Of a stretch of 64,000 nucleotides of DNA, positions 9,395 through 19,400 are shown piece by piece; position 1 is the first letter of the stretch, and every line of letters starts with the position of its first letter. The position numbers and the translations under genes were made by a program. Below the pieces are notes generated by a model. The model saw only the letters and a program-made list of their open reading frames with translations. It searched no databases and was not told where the DNA came from. The DNA is from Promethearchaeota archaeon (GTDB lineage: Archaea > Asgardarchaeota > Lokiarchaeia > Sigyniarchaeales > SOKP01): assembly GCA_016840085.1 (NCBI GenBank), contig JAEOTA010000051.1:62001-126000 (forward strand), read 5' to 3'.

Positions 9395-9645
9395 AAAATT
9401 TTAATAACTACTTAGATTTTACTTATTTTATTTATATACTAAAATAATACCTTGGTATTAATTATAATTTTTTTATTATCTTTTTAATAGTTATCATGTG
9501 GTTTAAGTATTAAAATCTTTAATTCATTTTCAATTTTTTGTAGGATTATAATTTAAAAATTTAAAAAAAAATTAGATTGGGTAGACTAATCCTTTAGAAT
9601 AAGATATTGAGTATTTTATTGTAAATTTAATTGTATTTAAAATAT

Positions 9646-10776
9646 TTACTTTAGCCCGAATCCTTCTGCTCTTTTTGATTTTCTTTTACTAAAGCTAATT
9701 ATCTGAGCTAACATTTTTGATTTCTCTACAGAACTATTTAACTCATGTGGTTCTACAATATATCCTTTATTTAAAGCAAGATTATAGATTTCTTGTCCCA
9801 TTTTTGTACGAATCATGACAGTTGTATGATCTTTCTGCGAACCCAGCCCCCCAAAAGAAATATCTGCAAAATAATTTGAGAAATTTTCACAAACTCTACA
9901 TGCATGTCTCATAATATCTTGAAGTTCAGAGAATTCTATGGTTATAGGCACATCCTTATCTCTAAGATTAATTATCAGATTATCCTTTATATTTAACTTT
10001 TCAATATCATTAAAAGCAAATTTGAACCTTTCTTCAATTCTCGCCCTTGCAACATCATCAAATTTAAAATTTTCATAGCAAAATAAACCTAAAGTATATT
10101 CAACAATATGAGCAGGGATAATATTGAGTTCTTGCATTTTTCTAATCGAGTGAATCTGACAAGGAACTCCAACTACGGCAATTTTCATATAATCAGAAAA
10201 TACGATTTTTTTCAATTCGGAAATAGTTGATACAAATGTATTATATTTTCCTAATTCGGGAATTGGTCCTTTTGATTGATAATAAGTACCAGCAGCTTCA
10301 AGAATTTCCTCCTTGTTTTTCGCAAAAAAAGGAATTCTCTGAAATGAATTAATTCTTTTTGAAATAAGAGCACCATTAATCAAATTATTATCTAAAAGAG
10401 CAATTAAGATAGCTGTAACCACTCCTCCGTCTGTAGCTACTTCCCTTATTTTTGAACTTTTTGCTTGGGCTGAAACTATTTTAGACCAGTGCCCGATTGG
10501 GGGTTTGAAATTATATTTTTTGTTTAATTCACTATTTAATTCGAAAGTTTCAGGGCATATCAGATAACAAATCCCACAATGTAAGCAATTTTCTTCATTT
10601 GAATAATGTGGGGGACCATCCTCAGTCATTTCAATTGCACCAATATCTGCTGCTGAACAAAAACTAACACATCCTCCACATTCTCCACATATATCCCTTT
10701 CATGAACTTCCTTGATGAGATCCTCGAAGGATTTAGGTAACTCTTCATTTACATTTAATAGATGATTATCAGTCAT
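9646..10776 (-). CDS. FrhB/FdhB-like F420 or NAD(P)-dependent flavin Fe-S subunit
   Basis: 376 residues of the coenzyme F420 hydrogenase/dehydrogenase beta-subunit family. An N-terminal ferredoxin domain has two [4Fe-4S] motifs (CGECGGCVSFC near 35, CLHCGICYLICP near 64), then the FrhB N and C domains with GVPCQIHSIRKM, the family hallmark, and a later CRVCENFSNYFADISFGG cysteine motif. Family members carry FAD and pass electrons between F420 (or NAD(P)H, ferredoxin) and a partner. It is divergent from the hdr-met operon, so it may supply or accept electrons for that complex; the partner is inferred. The start ATG is preceded by a weak GGAAA. Confidence 0.85.
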   Translation of the reverse strand: MTDNHLLNVNEELPKSFEDLIKEVHERDICGECGGCVSFCSAADIGAIEMTEDGPPHYSNEENCLHCGICYLICPETFELNSELNKKYNFKPPIGHWSKIVSAQAKSSKIREVATDGGVVTAILIALLDNNLINGALISKRINSFQRIPFFAKNKEEILEAAGTYYQSKGPIPELGKYNTFVSTISELKKIVFSDYMKIAVVGVPCQIHSIRKMQELNIIPAHIVEYTLGLFCYENFKFDDVARARIEERFKFAFNDIEKLNIKDNLIINLRDKDVPITIEFSELQDIMRHACRVCENFSNYFADISFGGLGSQKDHTTVMIRTKMGQEIYNLALNKGYIVEPHELNSSVEKSKMLAQIISFSKRKSKRAEGFGLK

Positions 10777-11295
10777 AATTTTCCTTTCTGTTTTCTTTCC
10801 TTTAGTTAACTAATAATTTTCAAACATTTTTTAATGTTATAATTTTTATGAAAAAAACTATATTGAAATGATATAAATCGTTTATTTTTTTTCAGTTTAG
10901 TATAGAATTTTGAACTTTTTTTCCCAATTTAATATTAGATTTTTATTATACCATTTTTACAATAATATCTCTTAATCTGCAGATTTCCTAATATTTCGAA
11001 TTTATATTCATTATTGATAATTTAAAAAGTCATAATATTTCTAAATCAATACTTTTTTCTTACTCATTTATCATTTTAATAAAAAAAAGTGTCGCAAATT
11101 TTTAAAAAAGTTACTAAAATCTGAAACAGTAAAAAATCTTTAAATATTAAGATCGATCTTAATTATAATATTGAAAAAGATTATTGTATTCCTTAAAAAT
11201 ATAATAAACACATTATTAAAATTGTTAATATTTATAAAATAAGAAAAGCAGAATCTTAAATATATTAAATTAATTAAAAAAAGGCTTAAGCAATT
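10777..11295 (+). promoter_or_regulatory. divergent promoter region, frhB-like / hdr operon
   Basis: 519 bases with no gene, very AT-rich. A TATA-like CTTTAAATATT lies at about 11138-11148, overlapped on its 3' side by an 18-bp perfect palindrome (11146-11163). Another long AT stretch (tttataaaataag, about 11230-11242) lies nearer the hdrC start and could be the actual box A. A long leader is therefore possible. Confidence 0.4.
11146..11163. promoter_or_regulatory. 18-bp perfect palindrome, operator candidate
   Basis: ATTAAGATCGATCTTAAT is self-complementary over all 18 bases and sits just beyond a TATA-like element upstream of hdrC. Its form suits a dimeric HTH regulator such as the Lrp protein encoded at the end of the cluster. 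No second copy was noticed in the window. Binding is inference. Confidence 0.4.
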
Positions 11296-11799
11296 ATGCA
11301 GATGGTCGATTTTGAATTTCGAAATGAAATATTTAAAGAAGACTTTTCATTGAATTATTGTTATCAGTGTGGAACTTGTTCTAGTTCATGCCCTGTAGCA
11401 TTTATTACTAGTGGTGATTATAATCCTCGTAAAATTATTGAAGAATCCCTTTTAGGTTTTAAGGATTTATTGATAAAAGATCAGAAACCGAATGTATGGT
11501 TGTGTTGTACGTGCCAGATGTGTGTAGAAGAATGTCCACAAAACGTCATTTTAACAGACATTTTTGAGAAGATTAAGAATAAAATCGTTCAATTAGGGGA
11601 ACCATATCCTGAAGCTTTTAAAGTGCAAGCAAAAGCAGTAATAGAAAATGCTTTAGCAATTTCCCTTACACCATCAATCACACGAAGAAGAGAACAATTG
11701 GGATTACCCAATATCGAGTCTGCAGATATTAATGAAATAAAGAAATTATTGGGAGCTACAGATTTTGAAAAGAAAATTAAACTTAATGGTGGTAAATAA
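11296..11799 (+). CDS. hdrC: heterodisulfide reductase-like subunit C
   Basis: 167-residue iron-sulfur protein with two CxxCxxC(x3)CP [4Fe-4S] motifs: CYQCGTCSSSCP near residue 22 and CCTCQMCVEECP near 72, as in HdrC. HdrC wires electrons between HdrA flavin/clusters and the HdrB active site. It is the first gene of a tightly packed operon; hdrB follows after 5 bases. No membrane segment is present, so the complex is cytoplasmic like soluble HdrABC rather than HdrDE. The start ATG opens the family-typical N-terminus. Confidence 0.92.
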   Translation: MQMVDFEFRNEIFKEDFSLNYCYQCGTCSSSCPVAFITSGDYNPRKIIEESLLGFKDLLIKDQKPNVWLCCTCQMCVEECPQNVILTDIFEKIKNKIVQLGEPYPEAFKVQAKAVIENALAISLTPSITRRREQLGLPNIESADINEIKKLLGATDFEKKIKLNGGK

Positions 11800-11804
11800 G
11801 TAAA

Positions 11805-12674
11805 ATGTCTTATAATTATTTTTTAGGTTGTGTAATTCCTGGAAGACTTCCATTTTTAGAAGCTTCAGCGCGAAAAGCTTTTGACAAAATTGGTGTTAAA
11901 GTTGGAGATCAAGCTAAATGTTCATGTTGTCCGGATCCTACAGGAGTAGCACAATTAGATCATGAAAGTTTTTTAGTTTTAGGTGCAAGAAATTTATGTC
12001 TTTTTGAAGAAAGTAATAATAATGTGTTGAGTTTATGTTCTGGATGTACAGAGACCCTTAAAACCGTTAAATTTATCTTAGATAAAGATAAAGAAAAGAA
12101 GAAAGATATTAATTCGAAATTAAAACTAGTAGGAAAGAATTATAAGGGAGATGTTGAGATAAAGCATTTTGCCCAAGTTTTATATGAAAATCTTAATAAA
12201 ATCAAAGAAAAGGTCAAAAAACCTTTAAAAGATTTAAAAGTCGCGGGTCATCCTGGTTGCCATTATCTTCGTCCATCTGAAATAATGAATTGGGATGATC
12301 CACTTAATCCTGAAACATTAGATATGTTAATTGAAGCGATTGGAGCAGATCCTATAGATTATAGCTTAAAGAACGATTGCTGTGGAAATCCATTAGATAA
12401 ATCTGATAAAGATATCTCTCTCAGTATGTTAGAAAGTAAACTCAAAAGTATGAAAGAAGCAGGAACAGACTGTATTGCAGTTGTTTGTCCCGCTTGTTAT
12501 CAACAATTTGATTTTAATCAGAGGGAAGTAAATAAAAAGAAAAATACGAACTATAATTTTCCAGTTTTCTATATAACTGAATTGATTGCTGTAGCATTAG
12601 GAATAGATACAGAAGAACTTGGATTAAACTTCCATAGGATTAAGGTTAACAATATTTTAGAAAAAATTGCTTGA
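11805..12674 (+). CDS. hdrB: heterodisulfide reductase-like subunit B
   Basis: 289 residues with two CCG domains (Cx31-39CCx35-36CxxC), the ligands of the noncubane [4Fe-4S] clusters that reduce disulfides in methanogen HdrB. The first domain has FLGCVIPGR, CSCCPDPTG and LCSGCTETL; the second has GHPGCHY, NDCCGNPLD and VCPACYQQFD. Both domains look complete, so disulfide-type chemistry is possible, though the natural substrate in a non-methanogen is unknown. It lies between hdrC and the first hdrA with gaps of 5 and 23 bases. Confidence 0.93.
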   Translation: MSYNYFLGCVIPGRLPFLEASARKAFDKIGVKVGDQAKCSCCPDPTGVAQLDHESFLVLGARNLCLFEESNNNVLSLCSGCTETLKTVKFILDKDKEKKKDINSKLKLVGKNYKGDVEIKHFAQVLYENLNKIKEKVKKPLKDLKVAGHPGCHYLRPSEIMNWDDPLNPETLDMLIEAIGADPIDYSLKNDCCGNPLDKSDKDISLSMLESKLKSMKEAGTDCIAVVCPACYQQFDFNQREVNKKKNTNYNFPVFYITELIAVALGIDTEELGLNFHRIKVNNILEKIA

Positions 12675-12697
12675 AATAGCAGAAAAGGTGTTTTTAT

Positions 12698-13993
12698 ATG
12701 GATGAAAATTCAAAAAGTGTAATGATTATAGGAGGAGGAATAGCAGGGATTCAGGCATCTTTAGATTTAGCTGAAAGAGGTTTAATAGTTGAATTAATTG
12801 AAAAAAATGCATGTATTGGAGGAAGAATGGCTCAACTTGATAAAACTTTTCCCACAAATGATTGTGCTATTTGTATTTTAGCACCAAAACTTGCAGAATG
12901 TTTTCGACATCCTAATATTAATTTACACACTTTATCAGAAGTAAAAAGTTTATCAGGTCAAGCAGGTAATTTCAAAGCGAAGCTATTAAAGAAAGCAAGG
13001 TATGTAAAAGAAGATGAATGTATCAATTGTGGTCAGTGTATAGAAAAATGTCCAATGAGAGTAGATGACGAATTTGACATGAACTTGAGAAAACGTAGAG
13101 CGATTTATATAGATTATGTTCAAGGAGTTCCCTCAATAGTGACGATTGATAGGGAAAATTGTCTATTCTTCACAAAACAGGCTTGCAGAATCTGTGAAAA
13201 AGTATGCGAAAGAGAAGCAATAGATTTTGAGCAACAAGATGAAGAAATTGAATTAAATATTGGATCAATCATCGTAGCAACTGGATATGATATCTTTAAT
13301 CCAAAATCCATTGAATCATTAGGGTATAGTAGATATCCAAATGTAATAACTGCTTTAGAATTTGAACGATTAATTTGTGCGTCAGGACCTTTGGGCGGTC
13401 ATTTGATGAGACCATCGGATAAAAAAGAACCTAAGAAACTTGCTTTTATTAATTGTGTAGGATCAAGAGATATAAAAAACAATCCATATTGTTCATCTTG
13501 CTGTTGCATGTATACCACAAAAGAAGCTATGATTGCTTATGAGCATGATAATGAAATAGAAACTTCAATATTTTATATTGATCTTAGAGCCGCCGGTAAA
13601 GGTTTCCGAGAATATATTCAAAGAGGAAATGATGCATATGCCATTAGTTATATTAAAGGAAAAGTAGCTAAAATATTAGAAGACGATCAAAGAAATCCTC
13701 TCATTATTTATGAAGATATTAATACCTCACAAGTTAAACAACTTAATTTTGATTTAGTTATTTTAGCTACTACTATGGTACCTAAAAAAGATGCCGTTGA
13801 ATTAGCAAAATTATTAGGAATTGAACTAAATGAATATAACTTTTATAAGGGAAACTATTTCCATCCACAAAAATCATCTAAAGAAGGAATATTTCTCTGT
13901 GGGGCTTGTAGAGACCCAATGGATATTCCTAATTCAGTAATCGATGCAAGTGGAGCAGCTGCTAAAGCTGCAGAAATAGTAATGAGGGATTAA
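12698..13993 (+). CDS. hdrA: HdrA-like FAD/Fe-S protein, short form
   Basis: 431 residues: FAD-binding GGGIAGIQASLDLAERG near residue 13, the HdrA cluster segment TFPTNDCAICILAPKL near 49, then two [4Fe-4S] ferredoxin motifs (CINCGQCIEKCP near 108; CRICEKVCE near 164) and the C-terminal HdrA flavoprotein half with CVGSRD and CSSCCCMY. It lacks the N-terminal GVFICHCG domain and the C-terminal ferredoxin found in long HdrA. Those parts are in the next gene, so the two together equal a double HdrA. Cys, not Sec, occupies the position that can be Sec in some HdrA proteins. It overlaps no neighbour; 3 bases separate it from the next gene. Confidence 0.9.
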   Translation: MDENSKSVMIIGGGIAGIQASLDLAERGLIVELIEKNACIGGRMAQLDKTFPTNDCAICILAPKLAECFRHPNINLHTLSEVKSLSGQAGNFKAKLLKKARYVKEDECINCGQCIEKCPMRVDDEFDMNLRKRRAIYIDYVQGVPSIVTIDRENCLFFTKQACRICEKVCEREAIDFEQQDEEIELNIGSIIVATGYDIFNPKSIESLGYSRYPNVITALEFERLICASGPLGGHLMRPSDKKEPKKLAFINCVGSRDIKNNPYCSSCCCMYTTKEAMIAYEHDNEIETSIFYIDLRAAGKGFREYIQRGNDAYAISYIKGKVAKILEDDQRNPLIIYEDINTSQVKQLNFDLVILATTMVPKKDAVELAKLLGIELNEYNFYKGNYFHPQKSSKEGIFLCGACRDPMDIPNSVIDASGAAAKAAEIVMRD

Positions 13994-13996
13994 AAA

Positions 13997-15664
13997 ATGT
14001 CAGATAATGAAATAAGAATTGGAGTTTTTATTTGCCATTGTGGTACAAATATAGGCGGCGTTTTAGATATATCTAGTTTAACTGATTACGCTAAAACATT
14101 ACCAAATGTAGTTTATGCTGCTGCTAATCTATATACCTGTTCAGAAGTTGGATTAAACGAAATCAGAGAGAATATAAAGGAACATAATTTAAATCGTGTT
14201 ATGGTAGCATCCTGTTCTCCACGAACACATGAACCTTTATTTAGAGCAACCTGCCAAGAAGCGGGTTTAAATCCTTATCTATTTGAAATGGTTAACATTC
14301 GAGATCAAGATTCTTGGGTTCATATGAAAGAACCAGAAAAAGGCACTGAAAAGGCTAAAGATCTTATTAGAATGGGTGTGTATAAAGCAGCTCTGTTAGA
14401 GCCATTAGAAAAAGTACAAGTTGGTGTAACCCCTTCTGCTTTAGTTATTGGCGGGGGTATTGCTGGAATGAATGCCGCATTGACTTTAGCAAACCAAAAT
14501 TTTGAAGTAAATTTAATAGAAAAAGATTCTGAATTAGGAGGATTAATCAGACATTTAAACAAAGTATTTCCTACTAATGAAGATGCTTCCAATTTATTAG
14601 AAATACGAAATTTAGTTCAAAGTCATAAGAAAATAAATGTATATACATCTGCTATTTTAGAGAAGATTGAAGGTTATGTAGGGAACTATAAAGTGAATAT
14701 TAAACAAAATAATAATATCATAGAATTTGATGCGGGTGTAATTATTGTTGCTACTGGAGCAATCCCTTTATCGCCAGATGGTTATTATGATTATAATGGA
14801 AAAAATATAATTAGTCAATTAGAATTAGAGGAATTACTAAAAGAAAATAAAGTTAATGCAAATAATGTTGTCATGATTCAGTGTGTGGGATGTAGAAATG
14901 AAGAGCGGAAATACTGTTCAAATATATGTTGTATGACCGCTCTTAAAAATGGAATGTTAATTAAGGAACAAAATCCCGATGCACATATTAATATAATTTT
15001 TCGAGATATACAAACTCAGGGGGTTACTTATGAGGAGTATTATAGAAAAGCAAGAGAGATGGGCATTTTATTTATAAAATATTTACCTGAAAAACCTCCA
15101 ATCATTAAGAAAGATCATATTGAAGTTTATAATGAATTTATGAATCAAGTAATTGGATTACCTTATGATCTTATTGTCTTATCAATGCCTCTTATTGCCA
15201 ATGAAGATTCAGAACAGTTAGCTAAAATGTTAAAAGTTCCATTAGGAGAGAATAAGTTCTTTTTAGAAGCTCATGTGAAATTACGACCTGTCGATTTTGC
15301 TACCGATGGTGTATTTTTATGTGGTTCTGCTCATTGGCCAGCAGATATATCAGAATCAATATCACAATCTAATGCAGCAGCTTCAAGAGCAAGTACAATA
15401 ATATCTAAGAACATGCTTGAAGTAGAAGGATCAACAGCAGAAATTAATACAGATTTATGTGTGGGTTGTGAAGCATGTATTAAAATTTGCCCCTATAGAG
15501 CAATATCTAAAGATGAGGAGACTGATATTGTAGTCGTTAATAAGGTGATGTGTAAGGGCTGTGGTGTATGCGGTGCTAGCTGTCCCCAAAATGCTATTAT
15601 TATTCACCATTTCACAAGCGATCAAATTATGGCAGAAATTATGACTTATGGAGGTGGAGTATAA
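13997..15664 (+). CDS. hdrA: HdrA-like FAD/Fe-S protein, long form
   Basis: 555 residues. The N-terminal domain IGVFICHCGTNIGG (residues 7-20) and ASCSPRTHEPLF are followed by FAD-binding VIGGGIAGMNAALTLA near 152, a second flavoprotein half with CVGCRNEE and CSNICCMT, and a C-terminal 2[4Fe-4S] ferredoxin (CVGCEACIKICP near 488; CKGCGVCGASCP near 520). Compared with the preceding HdrA, the NDCxxC segment is replaced by NEDASNLLEI, so one cluster is probably missing. Such division of clusters between paired HdrA units fits electron bifurcation by one unit and relay by the other (inference). The mvhD start follows directly after the stop. Confidence 0.9.
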   Translation: MSDNEIRIGVFICHCGTNIGGVLDISSLTDYAKTLPNVVYAAANLYTCSEVGLNEIRENIKEHNLNRVMVASCSPRTHEPLFRATCQEAGLNPYLFEMVNIRDQDSWVHMKEPEKGTEKAKDLIRMGVYKAALLEPLEKVQVGVTPSALVIGGGIAGMNAALTLANQNFEVNLIEKDSELGGLIRHLNKVFPTNEDASNLLEIRNLVQSHKKINVYTSAILEKIEGYVGNYKVNIKQNNNIIEFDAGVIIVATGAIPLSPDGYYDYNGKNIISQLELEELLKENKVNANNVVMIQCVGCRNEERKYCSNICCMTALKNGMLIKEQNPDAHINIIFRDIQTQGVTYEEYYRKAREMGILFIKYLPEKPPIIKKDHIEVYNEFMNQVIGLPYDLIVLSMPLIANEDSEQLAKMLKVPLGENKFFLEAHVKLRPVDFATDGVFLCGSAHWPADISESISQSNAAASRASTIISKNMLEVEGSTAEINTDLCVGCEACIKICPYRAISKDEETDIVVVNKVMCKGCGVCGASCPQNAIIIHHFTSDQIMAEIMTYGGGV

Positions 15665-16435
15665 ATGGCATTTGAGCCAAAAATATTAGGATTTTTATGT
15701 AATTGGTGTTCATATGCGGGAGCAGATTTAGCTGGTGTCAGTCGAATCCAATATCCAACTAATATCCGGGTTATTCGAGTCATGTGTTCAGGGAGAGTTG
15801 ATCCTGTGTTTATAGCTGAAGCATTTATACAGGGTATTGATGGAGTGCTTGTTTTGGGATGTCATTTAGGAGATTGTCATTATATAAGTGGAAATTATGA
15901 AGCAGAATTAAAAATGAAAATGTTAAGTAAATTACTATCTGTAATAGATTTCTCTGATCGATTAAATCTTGATTGGGTTTCGGCTTCAGAAGGAAATAGA
16001 TTTGCTCAAATTGTAGGCGATTTCACTGAACAGATACGTAAATTAGGTCCATCTCCTGTTAAAGATAAAAAACATAAAAAAAACATCATTGATAATCTCA
16101 ATGCCATAAAATACACTTTGTGTGATTCACGATTAAGAGCTCTAGTTGCTAGGCAAAGAGAATTAACAACAGAAGGAAATGTCTATGGTGACATAATACC
16201 GACGGAGGAATTTGAGATGATACTTAATGACGCTATTGAAAACGAATTTGTGCGTCATATAATTTTAGAGAAAATAAAGAATAAAGGTAAATCTGTCCCT
16301 GATATAGCAAAAGAAATTAAAATTGAACCTCATAAGGTTTTACAGCATATTGTAACTCTAAGGGCTCGTGGTTTAGTTGATGTTGACCAAATAAATGAAG
16401 AAATTCCTACATTTATTTCAATTAAGGTGGATTAA
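15665..16435 (+). CDS. mvhD: MvhD-like iron-sulfur subunit with winged-helix C-terminus
   Basis: Residues 1-125 are an MvhD/FrhD-type [2Fe-2S] module with FLCNWCSYAGADLAG, RVMCSGRVDP and GCHLGDCHY, the subunit that docks an electron donor (hydrogenase, formate dehydrogenase or other) to HdrA. Residues about 130-256 are unusual: a helical segment followed by a winged-HTH-like fold (GKSVPDIAKEIKIEPHKV ... LRARGLVDV). The tail may bind a partner, as DNA binding by a subunit of an enzyme complex would be surprising. No hydrogenase large subunit is present in the window, so the donor is unknown. It is packed without gap between long hdrA and the fusion gene. Confidence 0.88.
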   Translation: MAFEPKILGFLCNWCSYAGADLAGVSRIQYPTNIRVIRVMCSGRVDPVFIAEAFIQGIDGVLVLGCHLGDCHYISGNYEAELKMKMLSKLLSVIDFSDRLNLDWVSASEGNRFAQIVGDFTEQIRKLGPSPVKDKKHKKNIIDNLNAIKYTLCDSRLRALVARQRELTTEGNVYGDIIPTEEFEMILNDAIENEFVRHIILEKIKNKGKSVPDIAKEIKIEPHKVLQHIVTLRARGLVDVDQINEEIPTFISIKVD

Positions 16436-16437
16436 GA

Positions 16438-19400
16438 ATGGATAAGGTTGGTTCAGTTTTAGTTGTCGGTGGTGGAATAGCTGGCATTCAAGCCTCAATG
16501 GATCTAGCAGATTCGGGATACAAAGTATATTTAGTTGAATCTTCAATGAGTATTGGAGGTGTAATGTCTCAATTAGATAAGACATTTCCTACTAATGATT
16601 GTGCTATATGTATACTTGCCCCTAAGTTAGTAGCTGCAGGACGACATGAAAACATTACATTATTAATTAATACTTCTGTTGAAAAAGTCGAAGGAAAACC
16701 AGGTAACTTTTCTGTTGAATTAAAACAAAAAACTCTATTATTGGATCAAGAAAAATGTACAGGATGCGGTGTTTGTGCTAAAGAGTGTCCTGTAGAAGCA
16801 ATAGACTTTTTTAATGAAGGTTTATCAAATCGGGCTGCGATATCAGTAAAATTTCCGCAAGCAGTTCCCTTAGTTTTTTCAATTGATCAAGATTTATGTA
16901 TTGGTTGTGGTTTTTGTAAGGGTGTTTGTAAAGCTAAGGCAATAGATTACACTCTTGAGGATAAGATCACTAATTTAAATGTCGGAGCAATAATCTTGTC
17001 ACCCGGTTTTGATGAATATGATCCAAAACTTACACAGCAATTTGGCAATGGAAAATATTTGAATGTAGTAACAAGTATAGAATTTGAGCGAATATTAAGC
17101 GCAAGTGGCCCTCATTCCGGACTTATTCTTAGGCCCTCAGATGGGATAATTCCAAGAAAGATTGCTTTCCTACAATGTGTCGGCTCCAGAGATAAGAAGT
17201 ATGGTGCAGAATATTGTTCATCGGTTTGTTGTATGTATACAGCAAAAGAGGCTGTAATCGCTAAAGAACATATGGACATCATTGAACCAACAATTTTCTC
17301 AATGGATATAAGAGCCGTTGGAAAAGATTTCGATAAATATATAGAACGAGCTCAAAATGAGTACGGTGTGAGATACATTCGAAGTAGAATATCAAATATT
17401 AAGGAATATAATGACACAAAAGATTTAATACTTTATTTTGAAAATGAAGATGGAATAGTAGTTAATGAGGTTTTTAATTTAGTAGTTCTAGCAGTAGGAG
17501 CATTACCAAACCATAGTACAAAAACCTTAGCAAAAAAATTAAATATAGAATTGAATGAGTATGATTTTTGTAAGACAATGCCATTTTCTCCGATAGAAAC
17601 ATCGAGAGAAGGTATTTACGTATGTGGCATGTTCTCAGAGCCCAAAGATATCCCAGAGACAGTAGTAGAAGCGAGTGCCGCTGCAGGAGCTGTAAATGTG
17701 CTTTTATCAGATGTTAGAAACACTTTAATAACAGAAAAAAAGTTACCAAAAGAGATTGATGTTAGTGGGGAACCACCACGAATTGGAGTTTTTATTTGTC
17801 ATTGTGGCATTAATATTGGTGGAGTTGTAAACGTTCCTGAGGTTGTTGAATATGCAAATCAATTACCAGATGTTGTTTATGCTGAAAGAAATTTATACAC
17901 TTGCTCCGCTGATACACAAACGAATATAAAAGAAAAAATTAAAGAACATAATTTAAATAGAGTAATAGTTGCTTCATGTACACCAAGAACCCATGAACCC
18001 TTGTTTCAAGCAACCATAAGAGAGGCTGGATTGAATAAATATCTATTTGATCTAGCAAACATTCGAGACCAATGCTCATGGGTACATATGCATGAACCTG
18101 AAGAAGCTACAGAAAAGGCCAAAGATCTTGTACGAATGGCTGTAGCAAAATCTCGTCAACTAGTTCCTTTGCAAGAGCAACAAGTAGAAGTTATACATAA
18201 AGGATTAGTAATTGGAGGGGGAGTTGCAGGAATGAGTGCGGCCTTAAATTTAGCTGATCAAGGTTTTGAAGTATTCTTAGTTGAGAAGAACGATAAATTG
18301 GGGGGTTTTTCTAATAATATTTATCAAACAATAGAAAATTATGATGTTCAAGAACTTCTCAATAATTTAATTGAGAAAGTTAATAATCATAAGCTTATTA
18401 ATGTGTTTCTCAACGCTAAAATAAATTCTATTGGAGGATATGTTTGTAATTTTACGACCAAGATTGCTTATGGCGTGGAAAAACAAACTAAAGAAGTTAA
18501 ACACGGAATTATAATAGTCGCAACAGGTGCGTCTGAATATCATCCAAAAGACGGAGAATATCTTTTTAGTAAAGATGAAAGAGTTATTTTGCAATCTGAA
18601 CTAGAAAAAACTCTTTTTACCGATGAAGATAAAATAAAAAAATTAAAATCTATAGTTATGATACAATGTGTTGGTTCAAGGAATGAAGAACATCCTTATT
18701 GTAGTAGAATATGCTGTATTGAAGCCATTAAAAATGCATTAAAAGCAAAAGAAATCAATCCGAACCTTAATATCACTATTTTATATAGAGATATTAGAAC
18801 CTATGGATTTAAAGAAAAATACTATAATTTAGCTAGAGAGAAAGGAATCTTATTTATCAGATTCAATGAAGATAAGCCACCAGAAGTGAATATTGAAAAT
18901 GAAACATTAGTCGTAAGCTTAAATAAACCTGATATTGGAAATATTAATATAGAAACAAATTTAGTGGCTTTAAGTGCTGGTATAGTAGCTGATGGAGAAT
19001 CAAATGAAAGTTTAGCGAAGATGCTAAAAGTTCCTATAAATGAAGATAATTTCTTTTTAGAAGCTCATGTTAAACTAAGACCTTCAGATTTTGCAACTGA
19101 TGGAATCTTTTTATGTGGTACAGCTCGTGGAACTGCCACAATTAGTGAAATTATTGCTCAAGCAATGTCAGCTGCTTCTAGAGCGACAACGATTTTATCT
19201 AAAGATATTTTAGTGACTGAAGGTATTATTGCTAAAGTTGATCCCGCTTTATGCATTGGATGTAATAGATGTGCTGAAGTGTGTAATTATGGTGCAGTTG
19301 GTGTAAAATATGAGGAAGGTCTAATGGTTTCTGAAGTAAATCCTTTACTTTGTAAAGGTTGTGGAGATTGCGCAGCTGAATGTCCCGCAGAGGCTATAAC

